From the NCBI RefSeq assembly GCF_004151275.2, contig NZ_CP130821.1, positions 1,798,001-1,862,000 on the forward strand: a DNA stretch of 64,000 bases, read 5' to 3'. The translations under genes and the position numbers were made by a program. Each line of letters starts with the position of its first letter. Position 1 is the first letter of the stretch. Under the pieces are notes generated by a model. The model saw only the letters and a program-made list of their open reading frames with translations, was not told the origin of the DNA and ran no database searches. This document shows, one piece after another, positions 17,115-27,728 of this stretch. The DNA is from Flavobacterium dauae (GTDB lineage Bacteria > Bacteroidota > Bacteroidia > Flavobacteriales > Flavobacteriaceae).

Positions 17115-19520
17115 TTAGTATAAACTTGGATATTTTGTTGGATTTACCTCGTTCATTACAGCATAAACTTTTTCAAAAACATCTTCTGCTGATGGTTTAG
17201 AAAAATAATCACCATCGGTTCCGTAAGCCGGTCTGTGTGGTTTTGCTGCCAATGTTTCAGGTTTGCTGTCTAAAAATTTGTATCCTTCTTGAACATCTAC
17301 AATTTGTTGTAAAATATAAGCCGATGCACCACCTGGTACATCTTCATCTACCACCAACAAACGGTTTGTTTTTTGAAGCGATTTTACACAATCGTGATTT
17401 TTATCGAAAGGCAATAAAGATTGCGCATCGATAATTTCAACATCAATACCAACTTCTAACAATTCTTTTGCTGCTTGTTCTACTATTCTTAAAGTAGATC
17501 CGTACGAAACAATTGTTAAATCTGTTCCTTGCTTAATGGTTTCAACCACACCAATTGGTGTTGTAAATTCGCCAATATTATTAGGCATTTTTTCTTTTAA
17601 ACGGTATCCGTTCAAACATTCAATAACCAACGCAGGCTCATCAGCTTTCAATAAGGTGTTATAGAATCCGGCAGCTTTTGTCATACTTCTTGGCACCAGA
17701 ACGTGCATACCACGAACGGCATTAATAATCATACCCATTGGCGAACCCGAATGCCAGATACCTTCTAAACGGTGACCACGCGTACGAACAATAAGTGGTG
17801 CTTTTTGTTTACCTGCCGTTCTGTATTGAACGGTTGCTAAATCATCGCTCATAATTTGTAAAGCGTACAATAAATAGTCTAAATACTGGATCTCTGCAAT
17901 TGGACGTAAACCGCGCATTGCCATACCAATACCCTGACCTAAAATACTTGCTTCGCGAATTCCCGCATCGGAAACTCGTGCTTCGCCGTATTTTTCCTGT
18001 AAACCTTCTAAACCTTGGTTTACATCGCCAATATTTCCAGAATCTTCCCCGAAAATTAAAGCTTCAGGATAGGTTTCGAATATCTTATCGAAATTATTAC
18101 GAATGATTAAACGGGCATCGACCATTTCAGAGCTTTCATCGTAAACAGGTAAAATTTCTGCTACATTTTCTGCTTTGCCTGCTGATTGCGACATTAAATG
18201 AGAACTGAATTTTGGTTGAATTTCGTTGGTATAATTCTGAATCCACGTTGCTAAAGCGTTTTGACCAGCTTCGCCAATAACCATACGCAAAATTTTACGT
18301 GCAGTAGTTAAATTATCTTTGCGGATTGGTTCTTTGATACTGTTTAAATCGGCAATCATTTTCTCGATAAACACTTTGTTTGCCGATGATGCTGCAACCG
18401 AATTTAAAACTTCAACCAAAGCCGTTCTTTCTTCTTTGATAGGATTTAAATACGCTTCCCAAGCTGCTTTTTTACCGGCTAAAACCTCTTTTTTCAATTC
18501 GGCATCTAACGTGTCTAATTCTTCGCTTGTAGCAATATTGTTATCAATCATCCAAGAACGCATTTTCGCAATACAGTCAAGATCGCTCTCCCATTGCAAA
18601 CGGTCTGCAGATTTGTAGCGTTCGTGCGAACCAGAAGTTGAGTGTCCTTGCGGCTGTGTTAATTCTTTAACGTGAATTAAAACCGGAATATGATTTGTGC
18701 GTGCAATTTGCGCTGCTTTTGCATACGTATCAACCAACGCAGGATAATCCCAACCAAGAACGGTTAAAATTTCGTATCCATTTGTGTCTTCTTCTTTCTG
18801 GAAACCTTTTAAAATTTCAGAAATACTTTCTTTTGTGGTTTGGTGGCGTGCGTGAACCGAAATTCCGTACATATCGTCCCAAACGCTCATTACCATTGGT
18901 ACCTGCAATACACCAGCTGCGTTGATTGTTTCAAAAAACAATCCTTCAGAAGTTGATGCGTTGCCAATTGTTCCCCAAGCAACTTCGTTTCCGTTTACAG
19001 AAAATTTTTGATCTTTATCTGCATTTGGGAATTCGCGATAGATTTTTGATGCTTGTGCCAAACCTAATAAACGAGGCATTTGACCTGCTGTTGGAGAGAT
19101 ATCTGAACTTGAATTTTTTTGTTGTGTAAGATTTTTCCATTCGCCGTTTTCGTCTAAACTATGCGTAGCAAAATGCCCGCCCATTTGACGACCACCAGAC
19201 ATTGGATCTTGGGTAATATCGGGATGACCATATAAACCTGCAAAAAACTGCTGGATGTTTAACGCACCAATTGCCATCATAAAGGTTTGGTCACGGTAGT
19301 AACCCGAACGGAAATCTCCGTTTTTAAAAGCTTTTGCCATTGCCAGCTGCGGAACTTCTTTTCCATCGCCAAAAATACCAAACTTTGCTTTTCCGGTTAA
19401 AACCTCTTTACGACCTAACAAGCTGCATTCGCGAGAAATACGTGCTGTTTTATAATCGTTTAAAACTTCTTGTTTAAAATCTTCGAAAGTTAAAGCTTCT
19501 TTTGTAGCTGTTTCACTCAT
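17115..19520 (-). CDS. 2-oxoacid dehydrogenase E1, fused alpha and beta subunits (branched-chain type)
   Basis: Thiamine-diphosphate E1 component of a 2-oxoacid dehydrogenase complex, probably the branched-chain complex that makes primers for branched fatty acids. The E1-alpha domain spans about 1-350 (RDQTFMMAIG, MSGGRQMGGH, SPTAGQMPRLLGLA) and the E1-beta domain about 465-801 (FGEDSGNIGDVNQGL, EIQYLDYLLYALQ, VVDEDVPGGASAYI). The ThDP/Mg region reads GNASTSEGLFFE followed by WDDMYGIS: where many E1 proteins have NN before the YxIS, this one has DD, a pattern I associate with Bacteroidota fused E1 proteins. E2 and E3 are not in the window. Single-gene unit with a hairpin after it. Confidence 0.92.
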   Translation of the reverse strand: MSETATKEALTFEDFKQEVLNDYKTARISRECSLLGRKEVLTGKAKFGIFGDGKEVPQLAMAKAFKNGDFRSGYYRDQTFMMAIGALNIQQFFAGLYGHPDITQDPMSGGRQMGGHFATHSLDENGEWKNLTQQKNSSSDISPTAGQMPRLLGLAQASKIYREFPNADKDQKFSVNGNEVAWGTIGNASTSEGLFFETINAAGVLQVPMVMSVWDDMYGISVHARHQTTKESISEILKGFQKEEDTNGYEILTVLGWDYPALVDTYAKAAQIARTNHIPVLIHVKELTQPQGHSTSGSHERYKSADRLQWESDLDCIAKMRSWMIDNNIATSEELDTLDAELKKEVLAGKKAAWEAYLNPIKEERTALVEVLNSVAASSANKVFIEKMIADLNSIKEPIRKDNLTTARKILRMVIGEAGQNALATWIQNYTNEIQPKFSSHLMSQSAGKAENVAEILPVYDESSEMVDARLIIRNNFDKIFETYPEALIFGEDSGNIGDVNQGLEGLQEKYGEARVSDAGIREASILGQGIGMAMRGLRPIAEIQYLDYLLYALQIMSDDLATVQYRTAGKQKAPLIVRTRGHRLEGIWHSGSPMGMIINAVRGMHVLVPRSMTKAAGFYNTLLKADEPALVIECLNGYRLKEKMPNNIGEFTTPIGVVETIKQGTDLTIVSYGSTLRIVEQAAKELLEVGIDVEIIDAQSLLPFDKNHDCVKSLQKTNRLLVVDEDVPGGASAYILQQIVDVQEGYKFLDSKPETLAAKPHRPAYGTDGDYFSKPSAEDVFEKVYAVMNEVNPTKYPSLY

Positions 19521-19647
19521 AATATATAGAAACTGTTTTAATTCTGACTTGAAATAATTTACGAATTTACGTATTTTTTCGATGAAAAACTAATTTTATA
19601 TAAAATCAAACCTCTTTATCAGGCATTTTATTAGTATATGTGTAAAA

Positions 19648-19675
19648 CAAAAAACCACCCTTACGGATGGTTTTC
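19648..19675 (-). terminator. Terminator of secDF
   Basis: Minus-strand stem AAAACCATCC / GGGTGGTTTT around GTAA, followed by T-rich sequence, 20 bases after the secDF stop. Confidence 0.8.
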
Positions 19676-19695
19676 AGCTTGTGAAATCAATGATA

Positions 19696-22674
19696 TTACG
19701 CTTCTGCTTCTTGAGCTTCGCGGTGTAATCTTTCAATTTCTTTTTTATCTTTTCTTGGCATAGTATCAACCAAAATTGGTGTTGCAAGGAATAAAGATGA
19801 GTATGTTCCTACGGCAATACCCACTAACATTGCAAATACAAAGCCGCGGATTGATTCTCCACCAAAAATAAACATAATCAACAATACCAATACCATAGTT
19901 AAAGAGGTATTGATTGTTCTTGATAATGTGGTGTTTACAGAATCGTTAACAATATGGTTGAAATCGCCTTTTGTTTTACCTAAAAGGAATTCGCGAACAC
20001 GGTCGAATACAATTACGGTATCGTTCATTGAATAACCAATTACGGTTAATATTGCCGCGATAAAATGCTGGTCGATTTCCATATGCCACGGTAAAAATTT
20101 ATAGCATAAAGAATAAATTCCCAATACAAAAATCACATCGTGTAAAACAGCTGCGACTGCACCTAACGAATATTGCCATTTGCGGAATGATACCATTAAG
20201 TAAATAAATACTACTGCCATTGACCCAATTACTGCGTAAACAGAATCGGTTTTAATGTCTTCTGAAACGGTTGCACTTACTTTTGACGCAGAAACTACAC
20301 CTAATGTTTTAGTTTCTGATGTTTTAATGAAATCATCGTACGTAATATTGCTAGAATAGTATTTCTTTAAACCTTTATACAATAGTTCGTTTACTTCCTG
20401 ATCAACTTTTGCCGACTCTTCATCAACCTTATATTTGGTGATGATGCGCATTTGATTGGCACTACCAAACTGTTTTGCTGCTACGGTTACACCAAATGTT
20501 GAAGATAAATCTTCGGCAATTTCTGTTGGCTCAACTGGTTTTTCAAACTTAACCTGGAAGGTACGCCCACCAACAAAATCAACACCTTGGTCAAATCCGT
20601 TCACTGCAAACGAAACGCAACTAATAATTACTACAAGCCCGGAAATTACATAGGTTGCCTTTTTCATTTTAATAAAATCAAAATTGAAATTTGTGAACCA
20701 GTTTTTAGTAATTGATGTACAGAAATTTACAATTTTTCCTGCGGCTGCATCTTTGTCTAAGAAGATACGTGCAATGAAAATAGAGGTGAATAACGATGTA
20801 AAAATACCAATTAACAAAGTAGTTGCAAATCCTTTAATTGGTCCTATACCAAAAATAAATAAGATAATACCTGTTAAAATATGCGTTACGTTTGCATCTA
20901 CAATAGCACGCATTGCTCCGTGCCAGCTATATGATGAAGCAATGGCTTCTTTTAATGATTTTCCGTGACGCAATTCTTCTTTTGCGCGTTCGTAAATAAT
21001 GATATTGGCATCAACCGCCGTACCCATTGTTAAAACAATACCGGCAATACCAGGTAGTGTTAATACCGCACCTAAACTTGTTAATATTCCAAATAAGAAC
21101 AATAAGTTTACCAATAATGCAATATTTGCGTACCAACCTGCTTTTCCGTAATAGAAAACCATCCAGCCAACTACCAAGATTAATCCTACAACAGATGATA
21201 GTAATCCTGCATCAATTGCAGCCTGACCTAACGATGGTCCGATAACTTCTGAAGAAATAATATCAGCCGAAGCCGGTAATTTACCTGCTTTTAAAATATT
21301 GGCTAAATCTTTAGCTTCTTGAACGGTAAAATCTCCCGAAATACTTGAACTACCACCTGCAATACCACCTTGTTGAGTTACACCCGGAGCCGAATAAACG
21401 ATGTTGTCTAAAACAATGGCAATATTTGATTGTTCTGTATAAGCTTTTCCTGTTAAGGCTTCCCAAATTTTAGCTCCGTTAGGGTTCATTTGCATTGAAA
21501 CTACTGCCTTGTTAAGATTGTCATAATCTTGTCTTGCCTCAGTAATAACTGCTCCGGATAAAGGTGCTATATTTTGTGCATTACCTTTTAAAGCATATAA
21601 TTCTACAATGTTTGCGTCTTTTTTAGCTTTACCCCAGGCAAATTTTACATAACGTAAATCGCCGTTTAACAAGCTGCGAACTTGCGGATCTTTTAAATAC
21701 GTATTAACCTGTGCGGTATCTTTTGTAGCAAAAAATGCAATAATTGGCGAACCTTGATAACCTGGTGCTTTAATTAAAGAAACAATTGGTCCTAAATCTT
21801 GTTGTGCATTTGCAGCGGTATCTTTAGAAACACCTGTTAATAATTTATCAACATCTGTTTTAGCTTCTTCTTTTTTAAGTGTATCTTTAGAAACCTGAGG
21901 TTGTTTTGTTTTTTTCTCTTTTAAAACATTATTGGCAGCCATTAAAAACTGACCAACTTCGTCGCCTTTATAAGTTTCCCAAAATTCTAACTGAGCAGTT
22001 GATTGTAATAAGTTTTTAATACGATCGATGTCTTTAGCACCAGGTAATTCTACTAAGATTCTACCCGATTCTCCTACTTTTTGAATGGTTGGAGAAGCCA
22101 CACCAAATTTATCGATACGTTCACTAATTACACGGAAAGCACTTTCTACCGACTCTGCAACTTTTCTATTTAAAATAGTTTTAACCTGTGCATCTGTCAT
22201 TGAAGTGGTTACTTCTTGTAAGTTTCTGTTTGCAAAAATTTCTGAAGAAGATAATTTTACGCTGCCTTTAGACAATTTATCGAAAGCAACATAAAACGAT
22301 TCTAAATACGTTTGGTTACCTTCCCGATTTTTCTCAGCCTCTACTAAAGCCTGATTGAAAACCGCATTTTTAGAATTGTTTGCCAATCCTTTTAAAATGT
22401 CTTTAACCGAAATTTGAAGCATCACGTTGATACCTCCTTCAAGATCCAACCCTTTTTGTACCTCTTTAGAACGTACTTCGGCAAAAGTTTGACCTAAATA
22501 AACCTTTTCGTTTGCAATTGAATCTAAATAACGAGCTTCTTTGGTTAAATCACCTTTTGCAAATTCCTTTGCTTTTTTCTCGTAATGATCTGTCACAAAC
22601 GTAAAGGACAATTGGTAAATGCTTACCAACGCAAAAATAATCGCAATAAACTTAACGAGTCCTTTATTCTGCAT
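19696..22674 (-). CDS. secDF: Protein translocase subunit SecDF (fused SecD-SecF)
   Basis: Proton-driven accessory of the Sec translocon that pulls proteins into the periplasm. The SecD half has an N-terminal helix (about 8-26), the GLDLEGGINVMLQ motif, a large periplasmic P1 region expanded by a Lys/Thr/Asp-rich insert (about 250-290), then six helices including GTAVDANIIIYERAKEEL. The SecF half begins around 670 with its own helix, FDQGVDFVGGRTFQV, and GYSMNDTVIVFDRVRE. The 992 aa length is normal for a fused protein of this phylum. It is expressed from its own promoter downstream of the gyrB terminators. Confidence 0.97.
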   Translation of the reverse strand: MQNKGLVKFIAIIFALVSIYQLSFTFVTDHYEKKAKEFAKGDLTKEARYLDSIANEKVYLGQTFAEVRSKEVQKGLDLEGGINVMLQISVKDILKGLANNSKNAVFNQALVEAEKNREGNQTYLESFYVAFDKLSKGSVKLSSSEIFANRNLQEVTTSMTDAQVKTILNRKVAESVESAFRVISERIDKFGVASPTIQKVGESGRILVELPGAKDIDRIKNLLQSTAQLEFWETYKGDEVGQFLMAANNVLKEKKTKQPQVSKDTLKKEEAKTDVDKLLTGVSKDTAANAQQDLGPIVSLIKAPGYQGSPIIAFFATKDTAQVNTYLKDPQVRSLLNGDLRYVKFAWGKAKKDANIVELYALKGNAQNIAPLSGAVITEARQDYDNLNKAVVSMQMNPNGAKIWEALTGKAYTEQSNIAIVLDNIVYSAPGVTQQGGIAGGSSSISGDFTVQEAKDLANILKAGKLPASADIISSEVIGPSLGQAAIDAGLLSSVVGLILVVGWMVFYYGKAGWYANIALLVNLLFLFGILTSLGAVLTLPGIAGIVLTMGTAVDANIIIYERAKEELRHGKSLKEAIASSYSWHGAMRAIVDANVTHILTGIILFIFGIGPIKGFATTLLIGIFTSLFTSIFIARIFLDKDAAAGKIVNFCTSITKNWFTNFNFDFIKMKKATYVISGLVVIISCVSFAVNGFDQGVDFVGGRTFQVKFEKPVEPTEIAEDLSSTFGVTVAAKQFGSANQMRIITKYKVDEESAKVDQEVNELLYKGLKKYYSSNITYDDFIKTSETKTLGVVSASKVSATVSEDIKTDSVYAVIGSMAVVFIYLMVSFRKWQYSLGAVAAVLHDVIFVLGIYSLCYKFLPWHMEIDQHFIAAILTVIGYSMNDTVIVFDRVREFLLGKTKGDFNHIVNDSVNTTLSRTINTSLTMVLVLLIMFIFGGESIRGFVFAMLVGIAVGTYSSLFLATPILVDTMPRKDKKEIERLHREAQEAEA

Positions 22675-22755
22675 TTTTAAAAAATTAATAGTTTTTAAAT
22701 GATTTTGTTTGATACTTTTTACTGCCTTAAAAACAGAAAAATGTTATAAAACGGA

Positions 22756-22786
22756 CAAATATATAACTTCACAAAAGATTTAACAA
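22756..22786 (-). promoter_or_regulatory. Bacteroidota promoter for secDF (TTG-N20-TATATTTG)
   Basis: On the minus strand TTG (22784-22786) and TATATTTG (22756-22763) are 20 bases apart. The predicted leader is about 75 bases, long for this window. Confidence 0.55.
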
Positions 22787-22818
22787 TAAAAAAAGATGTT
22801 TATTTGAACATCTTTTTA
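22786..22818 (-). terminator. Second hairpin downstream of gyrB
   Basis: AAAAAGATGTT and AACATCTTTTT form an 11-base stem with a six-base loop and a T-rich run on the minus strand. It is the second of two hairpins in a row after gyrB. Confidence 0.75.
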
Positions 22819-22844
22819 GGTATTTATTAACATTGTAGTAAATA

Positions 22845-22870
22845 AAAAAACCAGCATTAAGCTGGTTTTA
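22845..22870 (-). terminator. First terminator of gyrB
   Basis: Minus-strand stem AAAACCAGC / GCTGGTTTT around TTAAT, followed by seven T. It begins ten bases after the gyrB stop codon. Confidence 0.85.
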
Positions 22871-22879
22871 GATCTATTA

Positions 22880-24844
<1,965 letters not shown>

Positions 24845-24852
24845 CTAAACTA

Positions 24853-24860
24853 CAAATATA
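24853..24860 (-). promoter_or_regulatory. Bacteroidota -7 element (TATATTTG) for gyrB
   Basis: Exact TAnnTTTG match on the minus strand 32 bases before the gyrB start codon. Confidence 0.6.
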
Positions 24861-24935
24861 CGAAATTTTAATGAATTTTTGATATTTAAACGCTTTTATT
24901 CCTTTTGAAGTTATCAACACTTAAAAGAGTGGAAA

Positions 24936-25382
24936 CTAAAAAATTTCAAGGATTTTATAGGTTAAATTATTAAAGTTGATTTCTGAATGGATTTCTTTGT
25001 TCAATATTTGTTGAATTAAAGGTGCTTGTACCGACACACAAATTATTGTTTTATTCTGATACACAAACGATTGTATGGGTACGCTGATATAAAATACTGC
25101 ATAATTGGTTTTCACCACAGATCCTAAAGTAACCTTATTCAAGGTTTTTTCTTCTGGTAATTGTTTTGCAGAATGTTCTAACTGTAACAGTTGACTTAGC
25201 TTGTTATTGAGCTTTTCCTGTGCTAAATGCATCATTGCCAAGCTGGTTTCATACTTATCGCCTGCCGAACTTTTGGCATCGTTTTGTGCATCTTCTGCCA
25301 AAGCTGTAATTTGATTTTGTATATTAACTATCTGGCAGTTTAAAGCTGTTAACACCTGCTGTTTTAATTCTTTTCTATTCAT
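24936..25382 (-). CDS. GreA/GreB-like transcription-factor-fold protein
   Basis: A 148-residue protein with an N-terminal antiparallel coiled coil (about 1-72, with the turn near NDAKSSAGDKYET) and a C-terminal FKBP-like beta domain (about 82-148, with LGSVVKTNYAVFYISV and PLIQQIL). This is the layout of Gre factors, which insert a coiled coil into the RNA polymerase secondary channel. The tip keeps the Asp and 'SAGDKYE' pattern seen in Gre-like relatives but not the GDLKEN motif of true GreA. Databases often label flavobacterial members '3-oxoacyl-ACP synthase', which the sequence does not support. It follows the upstream lipoprotein gene by nine bases and is probably cotranscribed. Confidence 0.75.
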   Translation of the reverse strand: MNRKELKQQVLTALNCQIVNIQNQITALAEDAQNDAKSSAGDKYETSLAMMHLAQEKLNNKLSQLLQLEHSAKQLPEEKTLNKVTLGSVVKTNYAVFYISVPIQSFVYQNKTIICVSVQAPLIQQILNKEIHSEINFNNLTYKILEIF

Positions 25383-25391
25383 AAACTAATG

Positions 25392-25928
25392 TCATTGTTT
25401 TGCGATGAATACATTCTGAATAGTATCTAAAACATATATTTTAGGCTCATATAAAAAAGAATTGTAATAATAATCCAAGCTATCAGTTGGATTAACAATT
25501 AACATTCTACTATTAATTTGATATTTATAACCTACTGAACTTACAGGTAATTCAATTATTTTACCATTCTCAACATTTATTATAACACCTACGGCACACG
25601 GCGATCCACATCCCCAATAATTTAAAATATACTTACCAGCAAAATTTGTGGTTCCATAATTAAATGATTGCCTTATCATAGTTCTGTACCATTTGCCGAA
25701 TTCAGTACTATAAACATCAACTTTAGTATAATCATTTTTTAAAACCTCTTTATCAACAGGAAAATCTTTGAAATTATATTTAGCAATGAATTTTTTTCTT
25801 AAAGAATCTTTCGTATATAAAGTTGTTTCACTTAATTTCTCCTTTTCATCTAAGCTTTTAACCTTTTCTTTTTTACACGTCAAAAAAGTCAAACAAACAA
25901 TCACAAATAAGATTTTTTTCATTTTCAC
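25392..25928 (-). CDS. Putative lipoprotein of unknown function
   Basis: A 178-residue protein with a Lys-rich start, a hydrophobic core and a lipobox-like FLTC (Cys at about 18) followed by KKEK. The mature part has 'WYRTMIRQSFNYGTTNFAGKYILNYWGCGSPCAVGVIINVENGKIIELP'-type features: a WGCGSPC segment with two close Cys that could form a disulphide or bind metal. I do not recognise the family, though this shape (a small secreted protein with WGCGxxC) recurs in other bacteria. The start at 25928 is preceded in frame by nothing better; MKKIL two codons later would serve equally. Confidence 0.65.
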   Translation of the reverse strand: MKMKKILFVIVCLTFLTCKKEKVKSLDEKEKLSETTLYTKDSLRKKFIAKYNFKDFPVDKEVLKNDYTKVDVYSTEFGKWYRTMIRQSFNYGTTNFAGKYILNYWGCGSPCAVGVIINVENGKIIELPVSSVGYKYQINSRMLIVNPTDSLDYYYNSFLYEPKIYVLDTIQNVFIAKQ

Positions 25929-25982
25929 GAACTTAGAGAAATAAAGACGACGCCTTTAAAAAACATCCTCTAATTTATGTTA

Positions 25983-27722
25983 TTAAAAATCAAACTTATA
26001 CATTGCTCCGCCTAAAATCTGTAAACCTTGTACGCGGTATTGATTGAAACGATAGTAATTTTCATTGGCTAAATTCATACCTTTTAAGAACACTGTCCAC
26101 TGAGCTGTGGGTCTGTAACCTACGGTAAGATTTAAATCATAATAATCGCCTAATTTTAAATCATTAACCGTTGTGCCTCCAAACTCATAACGTTGTCCCA
26201 CGTATCCTAAATCGGCATTTGCAAACCATTGATTGGTAAAATTATACAAGACATTTAAATTGATTTTTCCTTGTGGCAAATGAAATGCGTTTTCGTAATT
26301 TTCTACGCTGTAATTATTGTATTCGCCCGAAATTCCGATTTTTGCTTTATCTGAAAAATCAAAGTTCAATTCTCCGAATAAACTCAATGTATTTACTTTA
26401 TCGTAAATTAAACCAAACGAGTTTCCGTATTGATAACCTTGTTTATTTTGTAGATTTATATCGTACGGATTGATTGTAAACATTGCCTTATCGTCTTCGG
26501 TTTTATAGTTAACACGCACGTTATACGATAAATTGTGATATAGTTTCCCTTTCATTCCGGCATAAAGATCGAATTTTGTTTGTGTGGGTCTTAATACTAA
26601 AGAAGGTGCTACAAACGGATTTTCTTCGGCTAAATCGGCATACGAATTTTGTTTTACTCCCCCAACAGCTCCCGCATACGCCTGAACAATATCAGGAACC
26701 AGATTAAAGTTTGCCTTAACCATTGGATAAATCACCAAAGCGTTATCTTCTACACCTCTTTCTTTTCCTAATATATATGTTAAGCCAGCACCTAATTCTA
26801 CAGAATAATCGGTATCAAAAAACTTAATACTCGGGTTAACCGATAAGTTTAAATAATTATATTTATCTTGCTTATTATCAATACCATTTTCGGCAAATTG
26901 TGTATTTAAATAATCGGCTTCAAAATTTATGTGTACTGTTTGTTCGGGGAGTTCTATATTAAACTTTGGTGCAAAGATAAATCTGCTTTCTTTACTGCTG
27001 TAATCGTCCCAAAAGTATTTGTAAGAAACAGCTGCTTTTTCAAAAGCGCCTGTATAATTTTCGTAAGATGCCCCAACGTGAACATCGCCGTATTTTTGCA
27101 ACGGATCTACCATATCAAAGTTAAAATTCGACACATAAAAATCCGACGGTGTTCCGTACCAATTGTATTTCGATGTCATTGCACCAAATTGGGCATTCCA
27201 CTGATTGTTTTCATTATGCTGCCCCAACATAAAATCTAAATTTGATTTACTGTAAGAATTTTCGAGTTCTACGCCATCTAAATTTTTATCTCCGTCTGAC
27301 GAAAGATGTTTTAACAAACCGCCTACATACATATTTTTAGATCCAATTTGCTCTACAATACCTAATTCGCCACGAATGGTGTTAAAGTTGCCGTAACCTA
27401 ACAACGCATAATTATTGTAAAAATTAGCCAGCGAATCGTTATCAACCGGTGCAGCCTCGCCTTTAGCCGGTGCAAATGTTGAAGCCACCGGAACAGAAAA
27501 AATGGTGTATTTTACTGTTTTTTTCTGGTTGATGTCTTGATCTTCGATAAGCGGATTATCGTTAATTTTAAAAGCATCGTTCAATGTTGCCTGATATTCT
27601 GACGTTACGTTGACAACCTCTGTTCCTACTGTATTATTTTTTTTATTTTTATCGTCTTGTGCATTTGCCTGATTGGCATAAAATGCAGCTACTATAGTGA
27701 TACTTACTAAGTACTTTTTCAT
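25983..27722 (-). CDS. Outer-membrane beta-barrel protein (TonB-receptor-like barrel without plug)
   Basis: Signal peptide at 1-21 (ends ANA-QDD). A short N-terminal region (to about 100) is followed by alternating hydrophobic/hydrophilic strands with many Tyr, Asn and Gly, and the chain ends in a Phe (MYKFDF), the usual outer-membrane assembly signal. Phrases such as 'NLNVLYNFTNQWFANADLGYVG' and 'DLNLTVGYRPTAQWTVFLKGMNLANENYYRF' match the last strands of TonB-dependent receptors, but at 579 aa there is no room for a plug domain and no TonB box is obvious. It starts six bases after the TPR gene stop, so the two are one unit and likely work together at the outer membrane. Confidence 0.75.
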   Translation of the reverse strand: MKKYLVSITIVAAFYANQANAQDDKNKKNNTVGTEVVNVTSEYQATLNDAFKINDNPLIEDQDINQKKTVKYTIFSVPVASTFAPAKGEAAPVDNDSLANFYNNYALLGYGNFNTIRGELGIVEQIGSKNMYVGGLLKHLSSDGDKNLDGVELENSYSKSNLDFMLGQHNENNQWNAQFGAMTSKYNWYGTPSDFYVSNFNFDMVDPLQKYGDVHVGASYENYTGAFEKAAVSYKYFWDDYSSKESRFIFAPKFNIELPEQTVHINFEADYLNTQFAENGIDNKQDKYNYLNLSVNPSIKFFDTDYSVELGAGLTYILGKERGVEDNALVIYPMVKANFNLVPDIVQAYAGAVGGVKQNSYADLAEENPFVAPSLVLRPTQTKFDLYAGMKGKLYHNLSYNVRVNYKTEDDKAMFTINPYDINLQNKQGYQYGNSFGLIYDKVNTLSLFGELNFDFSDKAKIGISGEYNNYSVENYENAFHLPQGKINLNVLYNFTNQWFANADLGYVGQRYEFGGTTVNDLKLGDYYDLNLTVGYRPTAQWTVFLKGMNLANENYYRFNQYRVQGLQILGGAMYKFDF

Positions 27723-27728
27723 ATTAAT

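Noticed and set aside
24936..25382. 3-oxoacyl-ACP synthase
   Set aside because: A common automatic label for these proteins; there is no thiolase-fold motif or catalytic Cys-His-His, while the Gre coiled-coil layout is clear.
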